Assembly (NCBI GenBank): GCA_023053575.1
Contig: JAKZAP010000007.1
Coordinates: 27,801,464 to 27,865,463 of the forward strand
Direction of reading: 5' to 3'
DNA from: Branchinecta lynchi
Taxonomy: Eukaryota; Arthropoda; Branchiopoda; Anostraca; Branchinectidae
Length of the DNA stretch: 64,000 bases
The notes beneath the pieces are model-generated. The model searched no databases. It was given only the letters and a program-made list of their open reading frames with translations, and was not told the DNA's origin. Below, piece after piece: positions 11,125 to 22,762 of this stretch. The translations under genes were made by a program, and so were the position numbers. Every line of letters starts with the position of its first letter. Positions within the stretch are counted from its first letter, which is position 1.

Positions 11125-11303
11125 ATTATATGGTCCATACTCTGTGCAGAAGCTCTGACTGTTTTTGTCACTCCTAATCGCGTGCTGTCGAACAGCATAA
11201 GACTGGAATAAAATAAGCCTAATGATTGAGGTTGCTCCATAAAATATTTAGGGTGGTGAAAGGTGGAGATCCGAACAGACTTGTATATAGATTGGTAAAA
11301 TAA

Positions 11304-11459
11304 CTAAATAAATAAAGGTCTTCTCACCAATGGGCTTCCGCGGATGCTCTCACCAACGACGTTTGTGCCAGTCAAGTGCAAGGATCTGCCAAGAATACGA
11401 CCAGAGGCAAATACCACGCCGACAGTAATCAAAAGTGTCAATACAAAGGTTATTTTCAT
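11304..11459 (-). CDS. small secreted peptide ORF, or first exon of one
   Basis: Fifty-one codons from ATG at 11459 (G at -3) to a stop at 11304-11306. Residues 1-18 (MKITFVLTLLITVGVVFA) are a clear signal peptide; cleavage after VFA would leave about 33 residues, Gly- and Arg-rich, with a dibasic VRRP near the C-terminus. Two donor-like sites (ttg|gtgaga) lie inside, either of which could end a first exon instead of the stop. The family is not recognised; it could be a peptide hormone or an antimicrobial-type precursor. It is on the same strand as the other signal-peptide exon at 6587-6730, but each has its own start, so they are separate genes. Confidence 0.45.
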   Translation of the reverse strand: MKITFVLTLLITVGVVFASGRILGRSLHLTGTNVVGESIRGSPLVRRPLFI

Positions 11460-12289
11460 TTCGAGCTCTGTCGTATATTATGTACTATTTGCCGAGCAAC
11501 TTCTTCACCGATATTGTTCTCATTGCATTTCTTTCGGATAAGCCGAAAGACCGGTTTGTTGCCGGAAACCCGGAATTTGCGGTTAAATCTCAAGAATATA
11601 AAAACGGATCTGTCGAAAATGCGGTTGTGACCACCGATTCTTGGAATCTCAAATGGGTGAATAATATCCTTTGGCACGATAAGCTTGATCGCTTCTATAA
11701 GCTTTGCATGGGAGGTCATGGGGAATAAACTTTAAGTTTGTTTGTATATGCGAATTTTTGTTGATTAATATTTTGTTGAAACTTGAAAGTTTGTAAATAT
11801 CTTGATTGGCTTATGTGCCAGATTTTATGGTTGTATTTTTAGGAGAAAAGGCATACTGATCTCTTACTGAATCATCGCATACTGAACCCGTATCTCTTGT
11901 TGTGTTCCATGCTATGCTTTCTGTGGATACTTTTAATAATCATAACAGTTTTAGTTTTCACCCATCAAAAAACACAGGGCAGACGGAGTAGGAATAAAGA
12001 ACGAAAAGAAGAAGAAAACATTTTAATAAGAGGAGACCAGAAAAACATAGAGACTACGATAACATTGTCCTATCTACAAAACTATCATATTGTAGAAGAA
12101 TGCTCTCCCATTCATACTTAATGTTATTGTTGTACTTCTGCACAAGCTGTCCAATTGTTGTAAGTTGGTCAGTGATGTTGTAAGTAGCGACGATTTTACT
12201 ATATCGGGTCCGAGTAGGAGGGTGGAGCAGGAATTTATAGAAAATAAAATAAATAGAGCGAACTGTTTTTGTGGCACTTGCAGCTCCGC
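11460..12289. other. no gene recognised
   Basis: Overlapping open frames on both strands at 11435-11728 have no recognisable motif. If the peptide gene at 11304-11459 is real, its promoter should lie here; I see only a weak AT-rich candidate near 11473-11485. Confidence 0.35.
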
Positions 12290-13300
12290 TCAAGTACCAT
12301 ATACCGATCACTTTTCGGTCTGTCTGTCGGTCGGTCTCTCTTTCAGTCTGTTGGTCTGTCTGTCAGGCCACTGTTCTCGAGTTAGGGGACGTCTAGACGT
12401 GCTAGGACGATGAAACTTGGCAGGCATATCAGGGACCCGACCAAACTAACTTGAAAATAGTCTTTGGTTGGTCTGACCATCGTGGGGGAGGGGGAGACGG
12501 CAGGATCCAGGATTTAGGAGCATGCATAACTTTCAAACAGGTGATCGGATCTTAATGCAACTTGATATCTGACAAGACGTCACGTCTCAAATGTCCCATT
12601 TCAAGTCCGGACTGAATCCGATTAATGTGGTGGGAGTCGCAGGGGGTGAACCGGAAATCTTTTGTTACGCCTAGAGTGAGCGATCGGGATGAAACTTGGT
12701 GGGAAGAAAAAGCACAAGTGCTAGGTACATCATTGACAGAACTTGACCGGAATCGTCCACTGTGGGGGGAGTTGGAGGGGGGTTCTGGAACTCCGATGTA
12801 TCCGTAGTTAAGTTACTTCCAGGTGGGCTAGGTCAATGAAACTTGGCAGGCAAACAGGAACCCGACCAGATTAACTTGGAAATAGTCAATCCGGAATCTT
12901 GAGGTATGTAGGTATAACTACCGAACGGGTGGTCGGATCATAATGACACTTGATGTTTAGAAAGATCACATGTTTCAGATTCCCGTTTCAAGTCCGGAGC
13001 GGATCCAAGGAATGTGGGGAGGTCGAAGGGGGAAATCGGAAATCTTGTCATACAAGCTTAGAGTTCAGCGATCAGGATGAAACTTGATGGGAAGAACAAG
13101 CACAACCCCTGGATACAACAGTGAATAAATCGGACCGGATTTGGATATCTTGTCAGTAGAATCTGGATTTCCACCCCCCACCCACCCATGAAAATGAGCT
13201 AGTTTCGCCACTGAGCAGCATGCATAACTTGCGAACGGGTAATCGGACATGCATGAAATTGAGGGGGGGGGGGGGGTGGAGGGAGCTTGATAGGGTTTGA
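12290..13300 (-). repeat. repeat A block (minus orientation)
   Basis: The same phrases as at 7490-8340 in reverse complement (cgatgaaacttggcaggc, gggtaatcggacatgcatgaaa). It starts with the family's edge motif, accatataccgatcacttttcgg followed by GGTCTGTC-type repeats, and contains a poly-G tract at about 13262-13276. Confidence 0.75.
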
Positions 13301-13626
13301 GAACAGCCGTGCGACATTGACAGCGTGGACCTTAGCTGATGTACATGCTAACTGCCTTGCAATTGCCAAATATGCTTGCAGCTGTTTTTGGGGCCCGGAA
13401 ACGTAAGTGAGGGCCATGAATACTTTAATAAATAAATAAAAACTATCTAAAAATACCACGACAATCTGCTTTTGTAAAGACCAACACAACCATAAAGCAA
13501 CGAAACTCTCCTTTCCTGTCCCCGGAAACCACTTTCTTTTTAATCTTTCCCTAGCTATTGTAACTCAGACCAGCGACTTGAACTTTCTGAAACATCTATT
13601 CCACTTTCTGACAGTCCAGTTTCACC

Positions 13627-14158
13627 TTGACATGCTCATTTGAAAAACTATTAAATAACCCCCATCAAGCTTGCCATTCAAACCTCGCTAAAAAGATACG
13701 GATCGCTTATGCTTCACTTGCTCCTAATATCAAACATCTTAGTCTGTTTCATCTTTCTAAACTCTGTAACAGTCTAAATGTGTCCCGTCTTCTTGCTATG
13801 TGCCACATTTGCCAATTTTTTCTGATTCTAATAAGAAAAAAGTTCACCGGATCTATTTTAAGTTTACCAAGTATCTGCTGCATTGACCCCAACAGTTCAT
13901 TCTTGGCTAAGAAATTTCAGCTGGTTCTGCCTGCTAAGATTATTGATAAAATAGTGGTAGTGAACTATACCACCAGTTGTCTTCCCTCTTCATGTAGTCT
14001 GCAGTTATGTTTGTGCTGTGTTTAGTGTAAAGTTTTGCTACGTGAGTTGTCATTTTTTCTTGTTGATTTTTCCTTTTCTTTTTTTTACTCCGCCACTAGG
14101 GCTACACGCCCTTCCTTGTCTCTCTTGCCGGGTAATAAGCAAATAGATTGATTGAATT
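13627..14158 (+). mobile_element. LINE ORF2 C-terminal fragment with 3' UTR
   Basis: A 132-codon open stretch to 14025 containing LLAMCHICQFFLILIRKKF and SILSLPSICC, which resembles the C-terminal tail of CR1-like LINE proteins from memory of the family's form. The following 3' UTR contains cttgccgggtaataagcaaa and ends in a GATT-type microsatellite, as LINE 3' ends do. 5' truncated. No catalytic residues are present. Confidence 0.5.
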
Positions 14159-15139
14159 TGTTTTCGTGCCAGGGCCATTTTGGAAAAAACAGAAAGATAA
14201 CAAAACTCACAAAATCATGATGAATACTGTAAACACCAAAAATAAACCGCTCATTTTTGCTCCTTATCCCATGAAACTCTCCTGACGCTTAATAGTCCGC
14301 TCGACGAACCCCCCGAAATTTATTTCTCGTATTTCTTACCAAATCCTCCGATCTTCATTCGTTTCTCGCCCAAAGATCCCTCTTTTAGATCCTGAAACTT
14401 CACCCACAGAACCACCAGTGTTTTCATCAGGTTTTGTACGGCAAAAGTAAAGACCAGAATGCAATCTAACATTCCCTGTAATAATAATGTATTTAAACTT
14501 TAAAGTTTAACCGACAAGGAATGTAACAGGACAATTTAGTTACCGGTGACTTATTCACTTAAAGAGGCTTGCAAACCGATGAAAATGCGTCGCTTTGTGC
14601 TCAGCTATTTACGAATAATCAGTGTTCAGATAGTGGAATTTCCCTGTCTGAATTGTGGTACCTCTATGAGCTTGAATCTGTATTGTATGCTTGACGAACA
14701 CGATTCACGCAAAAAAGTGTTCACACAGTGAGCCACCTTCATTGTGCTGATGACTGACCACAGAAAAGCCGCGTTCATATTCAGATTCAAATCTTTCGCG
14801 TCATAGTAGAATTTTACGGTGCTTAAGTTGGCTTTTCAGTTAAACTTTAAAGCCTTAGGGCCATATACAAACAACGAAATATGAATATTCATAATGATGT
14901 CTAACATCACACTGCACATTTAAAACTAAACAGCACTCGCCCGATCAACTTCACAAATCAAGATATCAGGACATGTTATCTTCCTTTCGCTTTAGCAAGA
15001 TTCCCTTAAAACCGCTAGTTCGCAACACTGTGCAACCAAATCAGCTAGATCATCATCACCTTCTTCACAAAGGGAACAAGGGCTGTTCCTACTGGGGACA
15101 ACTCGCTATTTCCTTCGAACTTACTTTTCCCCGTGTAGC
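14159..15139. other. no gene seen
   Basis: Short unrecognised frames only (for example 14546-14731 and 14973-15197 on the plus strand). Confidence 0.35.
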
Positions 15140-15530
15140 CTACTGGCAGACATTTCGCTCGCAATTGGATCCAAAGCGTGAGGTAAGTTTTGGGTAGATG
15201 CTTAGATAACTTTTGTCGCCCCACCGCCGAAAAAAAAAATCGGCGGCGAGCCGGTTTTTGAACGGCGTCACGCCGATTTTTCTCTGTTTTTCACGAAATT
15301 TCCTCGATTTCCTTGACGTGAGGTAAGTTTTGGGTAGATACAGCTTCACATAAAATTCGGATCCAAAACTTTCTTTAACCAGTTTTAAATTTCCTGGTGT
15401 CTCCGAACCTCTAACTATACCTACTCTTGGTCTTCTCAGAGATGATGGTTCGGATGCGGGACCTGAGCCATTGTTTTTGTTTTCCAATGGGAGAGGATCT
15501 GCCCGCAAACTGACAATCCATTTCATTCTT
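15140..15530. repeat. 140-bp spaced duplication with donor-like motif and GC-rich palindrome
   Basis: The phrase gtgaggtaagttttgggtag occurs at about 15178 and 15318 in the same orientation. Between them is the inverted pair ccgccga / tcggcgg around an A run. A 128-codon minus-strand frame spans the block; half of it is inside the duplication, and it has no recognisable domain, so I do not call it a gene. Confidence 0.45.
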
Positions 15531-15930
15531 CTGGCTTAAGCACCGATATAAAACAAAACAAAAAAGTTCATCCCTTCTTTGGGCGTTGGTTAAGTTAGAA
15601 CAGTTCGATCTGATCCACTTTCTTTTCGTCCAATTGGAATAAGTCAACTACCAGTCAGCCAAAGTAGCTAATTAAGGGCTCCGCAAAACCTGAATAGTTG
15701 TTTTGGGGCTTCATTTTATATTTTAGCCCAAATCTGCAGTGTTCAGGGATTGACGTTCCAAAAACGCATACCTCGGTTGTACCTCCAGATGATTGCATGA
15801 AGTTTCAGCCTAATTTTTGACCAAGATGTACTCTGGGCTGCTGAGCTCTTCACAGCAAGCTCGTGATGATGCAGTGACATAGCTTCAGGGGTGAAACCCC
15901 TCTCTTCTTTCAAATATCAGTCATTTAGAG
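15531..15930. other. no gene seen
   Basis: Includes a phrase typical of dispersed invertebrate repeats (atgaagtttcagcctaat) but no clear element boundaries. Confidence 0.3.
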
Positions 15931-15985
15931 CAGTGGTTCCCAACCTTTTCCGTACCGCGTACCCCTAATCAAAGGTTCAAAATGC
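15931..15985 (+). mobile_element. hAT-like terminus (single end)
   Basis: Starts cagtggttcccaacctttt, the common hAT-superfamily terminal sequence, followed by ccgtaccgcgtacccc. No matching inverted end (ending aaccactg) is found in the next several hundred bases, so it is a solo or truncated end. Confidence 0.6.
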
Positions 15986-16222
15986 TCAAAAGGCAATATT
16001 TATTATCATAAGTGATAAAGGATTATTACAAATAATAATAATAATAGATTTTTTTCCCATCATGATGCACACACGTACAAAAAGACGGAGTAATTAAATG
16101 AGGAAGAAGAAAAAATCAAGAAAGAAAGAAATGATAAAGCATTACTTAATCCCAACAACAATCGGCTTTGTTTCCAATTTTTTTTCTACACTACTTGGCC
16201 ATAATTTTGTTTTCATTTTTAG

Positions 16223-16468
16223 CACCCTACCGTCATCACCTACCTACTCGTTCCATGAGCACCGCCACCACCCAGATGACAATCTCTAGCCTCGCCACTA
16301 CACCAACAGATGTCTACTGCATTGAGCCTACTGTGACAGGACTGGGAGCCGGCTCGAGGACAACGAACGGATTTGCGACATTTCGGACGGTTGCGGAACA
16401 GCTTCACCCTCAATTCCTGCCCACTCATGTCTCTGCAAGGGCTTCGTCAGTGTGGGATACGGATACAG
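16223..16468 (+). CDS. candidate internal exon, Ser/Thr/Pro-rich
   Basis: A 246-nt interval, GC-richer than its surroundings, lies between a T-rich acceptor (gttttcatttttag|) and a consensus donor (acag|gtaagg). One frame is open throughout with phase-1 introns at both ends and reads as a Thr/Ser-rich linker (STATTQMTISSLATTPTD) followed by about 45 mixed residues. A second frame, open only from about 16325, is Cys-rich (HSCLCKGFVSVGYGY) and vaguely EGF-like. The frame open across the whole exon is preferred. This could be a stalk segment of an extracellular protein; the gene is not identified. Confidence 0.4.
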
Positions 16469-16834
16469 GTAAGGGCTAAATAATCAACTGAATATCTAGT
16501 GGTCCTTGGGTATCAGTTCCCATTTAAAGAAATAATGGATTGAGATCGTAACTTTCTAACCCGTTCTAGGGCACAGAGGCTCAGTTCCACCCAAAAGACC
16601 ACAGTAAAACAGTCTGGGATGGTGCAGCTATCAATTTGTATAACAATATTTTTCGGTTCCAGTAGTATTGAAGCTTTATCTTCCTTTCGCCAGTAACTTG
16701 AATTTAGGACACCAGAAACCAGGAGAGACATCATTGGTTTGTATGGTTGTCAATCTGACAGTAGGTACTTAAAGCAGAATAAATGTGCTACAAAGATTTA
16801 AGCCAAAAGTAAAACAAAAAGCTATACCGTTCCG
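16469..16834. other. no gene seen
   Basis: Would be intron if the exon at 16223-16468 is real. No repeat family recognised. Confidence 0.3.
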
Positions 16835-17980
16835 GTAATAGAAAACGGTACGTTGGGTCGCTGTCACTTACTCGGAACCAGTCATTACTACTGCCCGTCA
16901 CAACATCCACCCGTCACTACATCAACCCGTCACTACGTCCACCCGACACTATGCTTACCCGTCAGTTCACCTACCGTCAGTTGACCCACTGTCAGTTCGC
17001 TCACTCGTGAAATCCATCAGTTGTCCCACTCCTGGAATTGGGCCAGACTTTACTAGATCGTTAAAATCCATGAAAATGGGGCACGATCCCGAGGGGAATA
17101 ATGAGAAAGAGCGGATGTTTTTTCGTTTAATTAGGGTCAATATGAAATGCCTTTGGGTGGGAATGTCTGTTTACGTAAAAAGGAGAAAAGATTTGTTTCA
17201 CGTGAAGATGGGTGAATAGAAAAGTTGTTCAAATAGGTTTTAACAAACTTTGTTGCTTGATAAAGTGGTTGTCACTAATTCATACGGAAAGTAAAAGGTT
17301 TTTACCACGATATGCGGAAACAGACCTATTCTAAGTTCAACATCCTAGGTAGACCGGAAGTGATTTTTTTTTGTTTTTTATTACTTCGCATATTCGGGCT
17401 AAGTAATTACGTAAAAATCTAGTCAAAAATATCGGAAGCTTGTTGTTAGATTCCCGAGAAAACTCGAAAGGAAAATATAAATGATGAACTCAAAAGTAAA
17501 AGGTAAAAATAGACTTACGTGCAGCGAAGGTTTTCGATTGGTCGTAAGTCGTATCACTCGTTTATTTTGGCCTCACCGAGGTTCCGGACACTCATTTTAT
17601 TCTAAGACAATCCGAGTTTTTTTATTTTTTATTGCTAATTTTGGCACTACCCAGCTTCAGTTGTAAATTCGTCCCTGTCAAAGGCAACCAGAGTCGTTAA
17701 ACCAGGTTTCATAGCCCCCGTTAGGTCGCTGATATGGTAATCTTTCGAACTGAGTAATCTGGACTGGCAGCAACTCGCCTCTTTTTAAAACCTGTTTTAC
17801 TTGCATATGATTTGCATCTGTCTCACTTAGGTCTTCCAGATTTTAGCCTGTCCTATTGGTTTATTGTTAAACTGAAGTCTGGCTGGATAACGTTAATAAG
17901 CATTTTAAACCAAAAGCGACAGACAAAGTACGTGCAAGGACTGTTGGTCAAACTTGGACTGCAAGTGAAAAAGAAGGCAC
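16835..17980 (+). repeat. repeat X, copy 1 (inverted partner at 31.6-32.8 kb)
   Basis: Aligns in reverse complement with 31600-32760. Shared landmarks in order are: cggtacgttg, an acccgtcactac minisatellite (16879-17007), tttaattagggtcaatat, cacgtgaagatgggtgaa, tttggcactacccagcttca, atctggactggcagcaactc, tttttaaaacctgttttac, agattttagcctgtc and gttaaactgaagtctggct. No protein is recognised in it. Confidence 0.8.
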
Positions 17981-18629
17981 GTAATTGCAAGAGTATCCAG
18001 GACAGTGACAAAAATTGGATTGCAAATCAAGCTTGAGGTGGGTAAAAGAACAAGGAAGGGTTTTATATACCCCCGAAACTCATTTCCCAGAGCACGAGTT
18101 GTTTACAGACGCTGGAACAGTTCACAGGTAATTTTTGTTGTGCTACAGTAATATTGCTAAGGAATGTCTGCAAAGCCTTAGTGAAATTCCAGTCTTTCAG
18201 ATGAAAATATCAGGAAACACCTACAACTCAAAAACGACCATTTTGTCGCAAGTTATTCAGACTGAAAGCGAACTCTTATTTTTTCAATTGCCGTGTACAG
18301 CATCGTTCGTCGCGTATCGAAACTCGGACCTAAGTTGATGGTAAGGTTGTAAATAAACATCAAGGCAGATACAAAAAAAACTCCTGTCGGGCGAAGACCA
18401 GAAGTTTGCTCCGTCCGCAAATCGCGATTATTATTATTTTTTTCTAATGCACCGGAAACCTGATTTCCTTCTTTGTTTCTGAGTAGGCATGTTTTTTAAC
18501 ATGAAAAATATTTGTTTGCTGTAAATTCGGAACAAATTCTGGATGGTAGCTTTTTTCTTTACTTTTTATTCATATTCTTTACTTTTCGTTGGTATCACAA
18601 AAAGAAGCTCAACTCCTCGACGTTTCACA
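17981..18629. other. no gene seen
   Basis: A 67-codon plus-strand frame at 18135-18338 is unrecognised. Confidence 0.35.
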
Positions 18630-18780
18630 AAATTTTCCCAGCGGCGCATTTCGTTGTATAGTTTTTGAAAAACGGTGTGTCATTTAATTCGCGATTAGGC
18701 TTTGAATTTTTGGAGCTTGAAACACATTAAAAGCCAGAATATGCAAGTATAGTTAAATTTTGCAGGACAAAGGCGGATTA
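18630..18780 (+). repeat. dispersed repeat C, copy 2
   Basis: Second copy of the block at 9470-9740 (gtgtcatttaa, gaaacacattaaaagccagaa, ttaaatttt). Confidence 0.5.
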
Positions 18781-19264
18781 AAAATACATATACGAACTTT
18801 CGTTACAATAATGATTTCAGCTGGTGCATTGCAGTTAGTTTTACGCCATTTTTATCGACTGTTGGCGGGGAATGTGCGCCGTTGCCGCTTCGCGATAACG
18901 TCTAGTTTTTCGCATAACTGTTGTCTTTTGTAGTTTTATAAAGTAATGTAATCGAAGGATTTTCTATGCAAACTTTCCTCATCTAACACTTCAGTCAATC
19001 CGGAGGTCAACGCTTACGTGCCTAAAAAACACTGCCTTGGTACGGACATGTGACCATAAGCGTGTTGCGGAGTCTTTTTACTATTTTGTTTTTTCCCGGT
19101 CCCCCGATAGATGTAAGGCAACGATGGGATTTGATAGTTTTACTATGAAAAGTAAACCAGAAGTGAATTCAGAAGAATGAAATCATCACAATATGGCCCC
19201 TGGTTTTTCAACGACATCTAAATTTAATGCAAAATTCACTTCTTGTTACTTTGTCACGGTAAGG
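18781..19264. other. no gene seen
   Basis: Nothing recognised. Confidence 0.35.
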
Positions 19265-20450
19265 TTACACAGTGCAATACCTTTAAGTCACGAAATTTCG
19301 CCGAGAATGCATGAAGTGCAGCCGAGAATGCAGCTTTTGTCGCCGAGATGTTTGGTGTGCATTCGAGATTTCACTGTTGCCGAGACCGACGACATTTTTC
19401 CCGAGATTGGCGTTGAAAATCGTGTCGCCCAGAAATAGCAAAATGTAACGGTACAAAAAATTTGGTTTCCGAGACTGCACGAATTGTCGCCGAGAATGCT
19501 TGAACTGTCGACGAGAATACCCGAAATTTAGCCGAGATGTTTTTGAAAATACACACAAAAGTGAAACCGAGAATTGAAAAAAATACAGCTTAGAATGACA
19601 AATCGAAGTTTTGAGATAGGGACAAATGTAGCCGAGAGAGCACGAAATGTCACCGAGACTGCACGAAATGTGTTTGAAATATTTTGTTTGCTGACTATAT
19701 TTATTTTGGCTTTGTTTGCGCCTGTGATCCTTATCCTGTCCCTTAAAACTCCCTGTGGATCTTTCTTTTGAGTAACCCAAGCTAAATTCTGTTGTTCACA
19801 TTGACATATTTATTGAGTAAATACTAGTAACAACAAGAGCTGATAGCGTATAAGACACACTTAAGGGTATAATAGCCTATCAGTATGCACTGCATATCTT
19901 GCAGTCTGGGCTACATTTGTGAATATCTCAAAACGTAAAGTCACTAGTCAGGATTTTTTCAATTCTCGGCGACAGTTTTTCCGGCTCTATGTTTATTTTC
20001 AAAAACCTCTTGGCTACATTTCGGGTATTCTCGGCGACATTTCATGCAATCTCGGCGATATTTCATGCTATATCGGCTACATTTGTTCCTATCTCAAAGC
20101 TTAGATTTGTCATTCTAAAGAGAATATTTTTGTCAGTTCTTGGCGACACTTTTTACACTTGTGTGTGTATTTTCAAAAACATCTCGGCTACATTCCGGGT
20201 ATTCTCGGCAAAATACCCTGCATTTTCGACGACATCTCATGCATTCTCGACGACGTTCATGCAGTCTCAGATACCAAATTTTTCGTCTTATTTTTATATT
20301 TCTGGGTGACTCCATTTTCAACGCCAATCTCGGGAACAAAATCGTCAGTCTCGTCGACAAAAGCAGCATTCTCGGCTGCATTTCATGCATTCTCGTTGAC
20401 ATTTCGTAAATTCTCGGCAACTTTTCTCTCAAATTTGACCCAAAATGCAT
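19265..20450. mobile_element. large foldback of GCCGAGAATGCATGAA-type repeats
   Basis: Left arm about 19281-19680 and right arm about 19925-20440 are reverse complements along their whole length, with mismatches. Both are built of 20-24-bp units whose core is gccgagaatgcatgaaatgt. The landmarks cccgagattggcgttgaaaa and gccgagatgtttttgaaaat occur in the left arm and, inverted and in reverse order, in the right arm. The right arm has an extra partial duplication near 19930-20060. A spacer of about 245 bp separates the arms. Open frames across it are repeat by-products. Confidence 0.85.
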
Positions 20451-20569
20451 GCCACAAAGAATAGCCTACTTATGAAATCACAAATCTGCCCGTCGAAAAA
20501 TGTGGCAAAATAATTGCCATCCAGAATAAAACAGACAGGAAATAGATCTGTTCTGAATTTAAAGCAAAA

Positions 20570-22762
20570 CAAGAGCTAAGAGCTCATATGGCACTTGTTA
20601 CGAGTAGGCGTTACAACTAAGTAGATGAGAACGTCACAAACTACACACACCATTCGAAAATGTGTTCCGGACCTACAAATAACACTATGCAGTTTCACTC
20701 AAGTCTCTGCATTTCCGGAATCGCCTCGGATAATCTGGGGCAAATAACTGTTGTAACTTCCAAGTTTCAGCCCAATAAACCCACAGGTTTGATCCCTACA
20801 CGTGACACACGGTTTCCGGTACCTCCCTCCAACTGCCCCTCCCGCGGCCGAATCTGGCTCAGACTCGTGAGGGGATCATATAAAAGCTCTTCTCTCACCA
20901 CTTATCAAGTTTCACTCAAATCTGAGTATTTTTCGGTAGATTCCGGTGCCCCCCCCCCGAACTTTGGTCGGATCCGGTTTGGACAGTAAAATATACTGAC
21001 GTATCCGTTGTAAATAAGCTGGCGTATCCGTTGTATACATTATTTGAATATATGTTTCAAAGTCAGCTTGGGCTCAAGGAATATGTAAAATATGCCATCT
21101 ATGGCATATGCTTACTCTACATACCAAGTTACTCATTTAAATCGCTGCATTCGTTTACGCCTCTGCAATCCATACAATTTCCGGAACTCCCACTACTGTG
21201 GCCGAATACGACTTCAACATGAAAGTCCCATCTCTGACATTTCCTCTTCCCGTCCATCAAGTTCGACTGTAATCGGACCTTAGCTTATCCAATCCCTAGA
21301 CTAATGGTGTTTCACGAGTTCCACCCGCCTCCACCCCCCCCCCCCTACAAGTATCGGATACGATCCGGACTTAACATGGAACATCTGAGACGATATTTCT
21401 TTCCACTTGCCAAGTTTCATTCAATCCCGATCACCCCTTCAAAAGTTATGCATGCCACTAGATTCCGGACCCCCCCCCCCCACTCCGCCCATGATGGTTG
21501 GATCGAGAAAATGACAGTCTGTTCGAGTTCCTCGTATGCCTGCCAAGCTTCATCGTCCTAGTGTATCAGGAAGTACCAAACTCGCGGGATTGCCAGAAAT
21601 CCGGACCCCCATATACCCCACAATGCCCGGGTTCGGTCCAGCTATGTTTATTACGTATCTAAAACTTACGATTGTTCTTCCGACCAAGTTTCATCCCGTT
21701 CTCTCCACTCTATAAGCGTTTCCCAATATTTCCAGTTCCCCCTCTACCTCCCCCAAAAGCCACCGGATCTGGTCCAGATTTGAGGTGGGACGTCTGACAC
21801 ACGAGGTCTATCTAAATATGAAGTTTCATTAACATCCTATCATCCGTTAGAAAGTGGAAAATACCTCAATTTTCCGTATTTCCCTCCCTCCACTCCCACC
21901 CGGATGGTTAGATCGGGGAAACGAATATTCTCAACAGAATCTGTTGGGATACCTGAGACGCCTGCCAAGTTTCATCGTCCTAGCACATCAGGAATTACCG
22001 AACTTGCGGGATCACTAGAAGTTCGGATCCCCCCCCTCCCCCACAGTGACTGGATTCAGTCCGGTTATGCCATTCACGTATCTAGGACTTGTGCTTGTTC
22101 TTCCCACCCGTGTTTCATCCCGAACCTTTCACTCTAAGCGTTTCCCAAGATTTCCGGTTCTGCCTCCAACTCCCCCCAATATCATCGGATCCAGTCCGGA
22201 TTTAAAATGGGGCATCTGAGACACGAGTTCTTTCTATGTATCGAGTTTCATTAAAGTCCGATTACCCGTTCGTAAGTTAAAAATACCAGACTTTTCCGGA
22301 TTCTCCCTTCCTGCACCCCCCCCCCCAGATGATAGAATCGAGGAAACGACTGTTCTTATGTCAATCTGGTCGGATCCCTGACATTCCAGCCAACTTTCGT
22401 CATCGTTGCACATTAGGAAGTACCGAACTCACGGGATCACGAGAAATTCGGACCGCCCCACCCAACTCCCCTACAGTGAGCGGGTCCGATCCGATTATGT
22501 CAATCACCTATCTAGGACTTGTGATTGTTCTTCCCACCAAGTTTCATCACAATCCCTCCAGTCCAAGCGTTTCCCAAGATTTCTGGCTCCCCCCAACGTC
22601 ACCGGAACCAGTCTGGGGTACGAGGTCTTTCCAAATATCAAGTTTCATTAAAATGCAATCACCCGCGCAAAAGTGATAAATTCCTCAATATTCAATATCC
22701 CTCAATATCCCCAAGATTTTAATAAAATAAGTTAATAATTTAGGGTCCCTGATATGCCTGCA
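20570..22762 (+). repeat. repeat A, tandem block with ~425-bp period
   Basis: The phrase tttcatcgtcctagcacatc recurs at about 21549, 21970 and 22397, giving a period near 421-427 bp. There are at least four diverged units, each with one or two poly-C tracts. The left edge carries gagctcatatggcacttgtta. The block is broken at 22763 by the LINE and resumes at about 25471. Confidence 0.8.
20993..21085 (+). repeat. 'GGGCTGAAGGAATAT' repeat end, copy inside repeat A
   Basis: Contains gacgtatccgttgta (partly doubled) and ends agtcagcttgggctcaaggaa, matching the 3' ends of the copies at 2815-2960, 35802-35986 and 43351-43566. The hairpin core is absent here. Confidence 0.6.

Noticed and set aside
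15178..15200. Strong splice-donor-like gtgag|gtaagt as the end of a plus-strand exon
   Set aside because: The phrase is duplicated 140 bp away with unrelated upstream sequence, and no credible acceptor and coding stretch precede either copy.
15140..15526. 128-codon minus-strand gene
   Set aside because: Half of it is inside a duplicated block and no domain is recognised.
19193..20464. Frames of 60-165 codons in the foldback
   Set aside because: Translations of the 20-24-bp unit; the left arm minus strand and right arm plus strand give the same peptide, as expected for an inverted repeat.
20660..22722. Several Pro-rich frames of 60-115 codons
   Set aside because: They are repeat-A by-products; the same peptides recur in every block and frames break at poly-C tracts.
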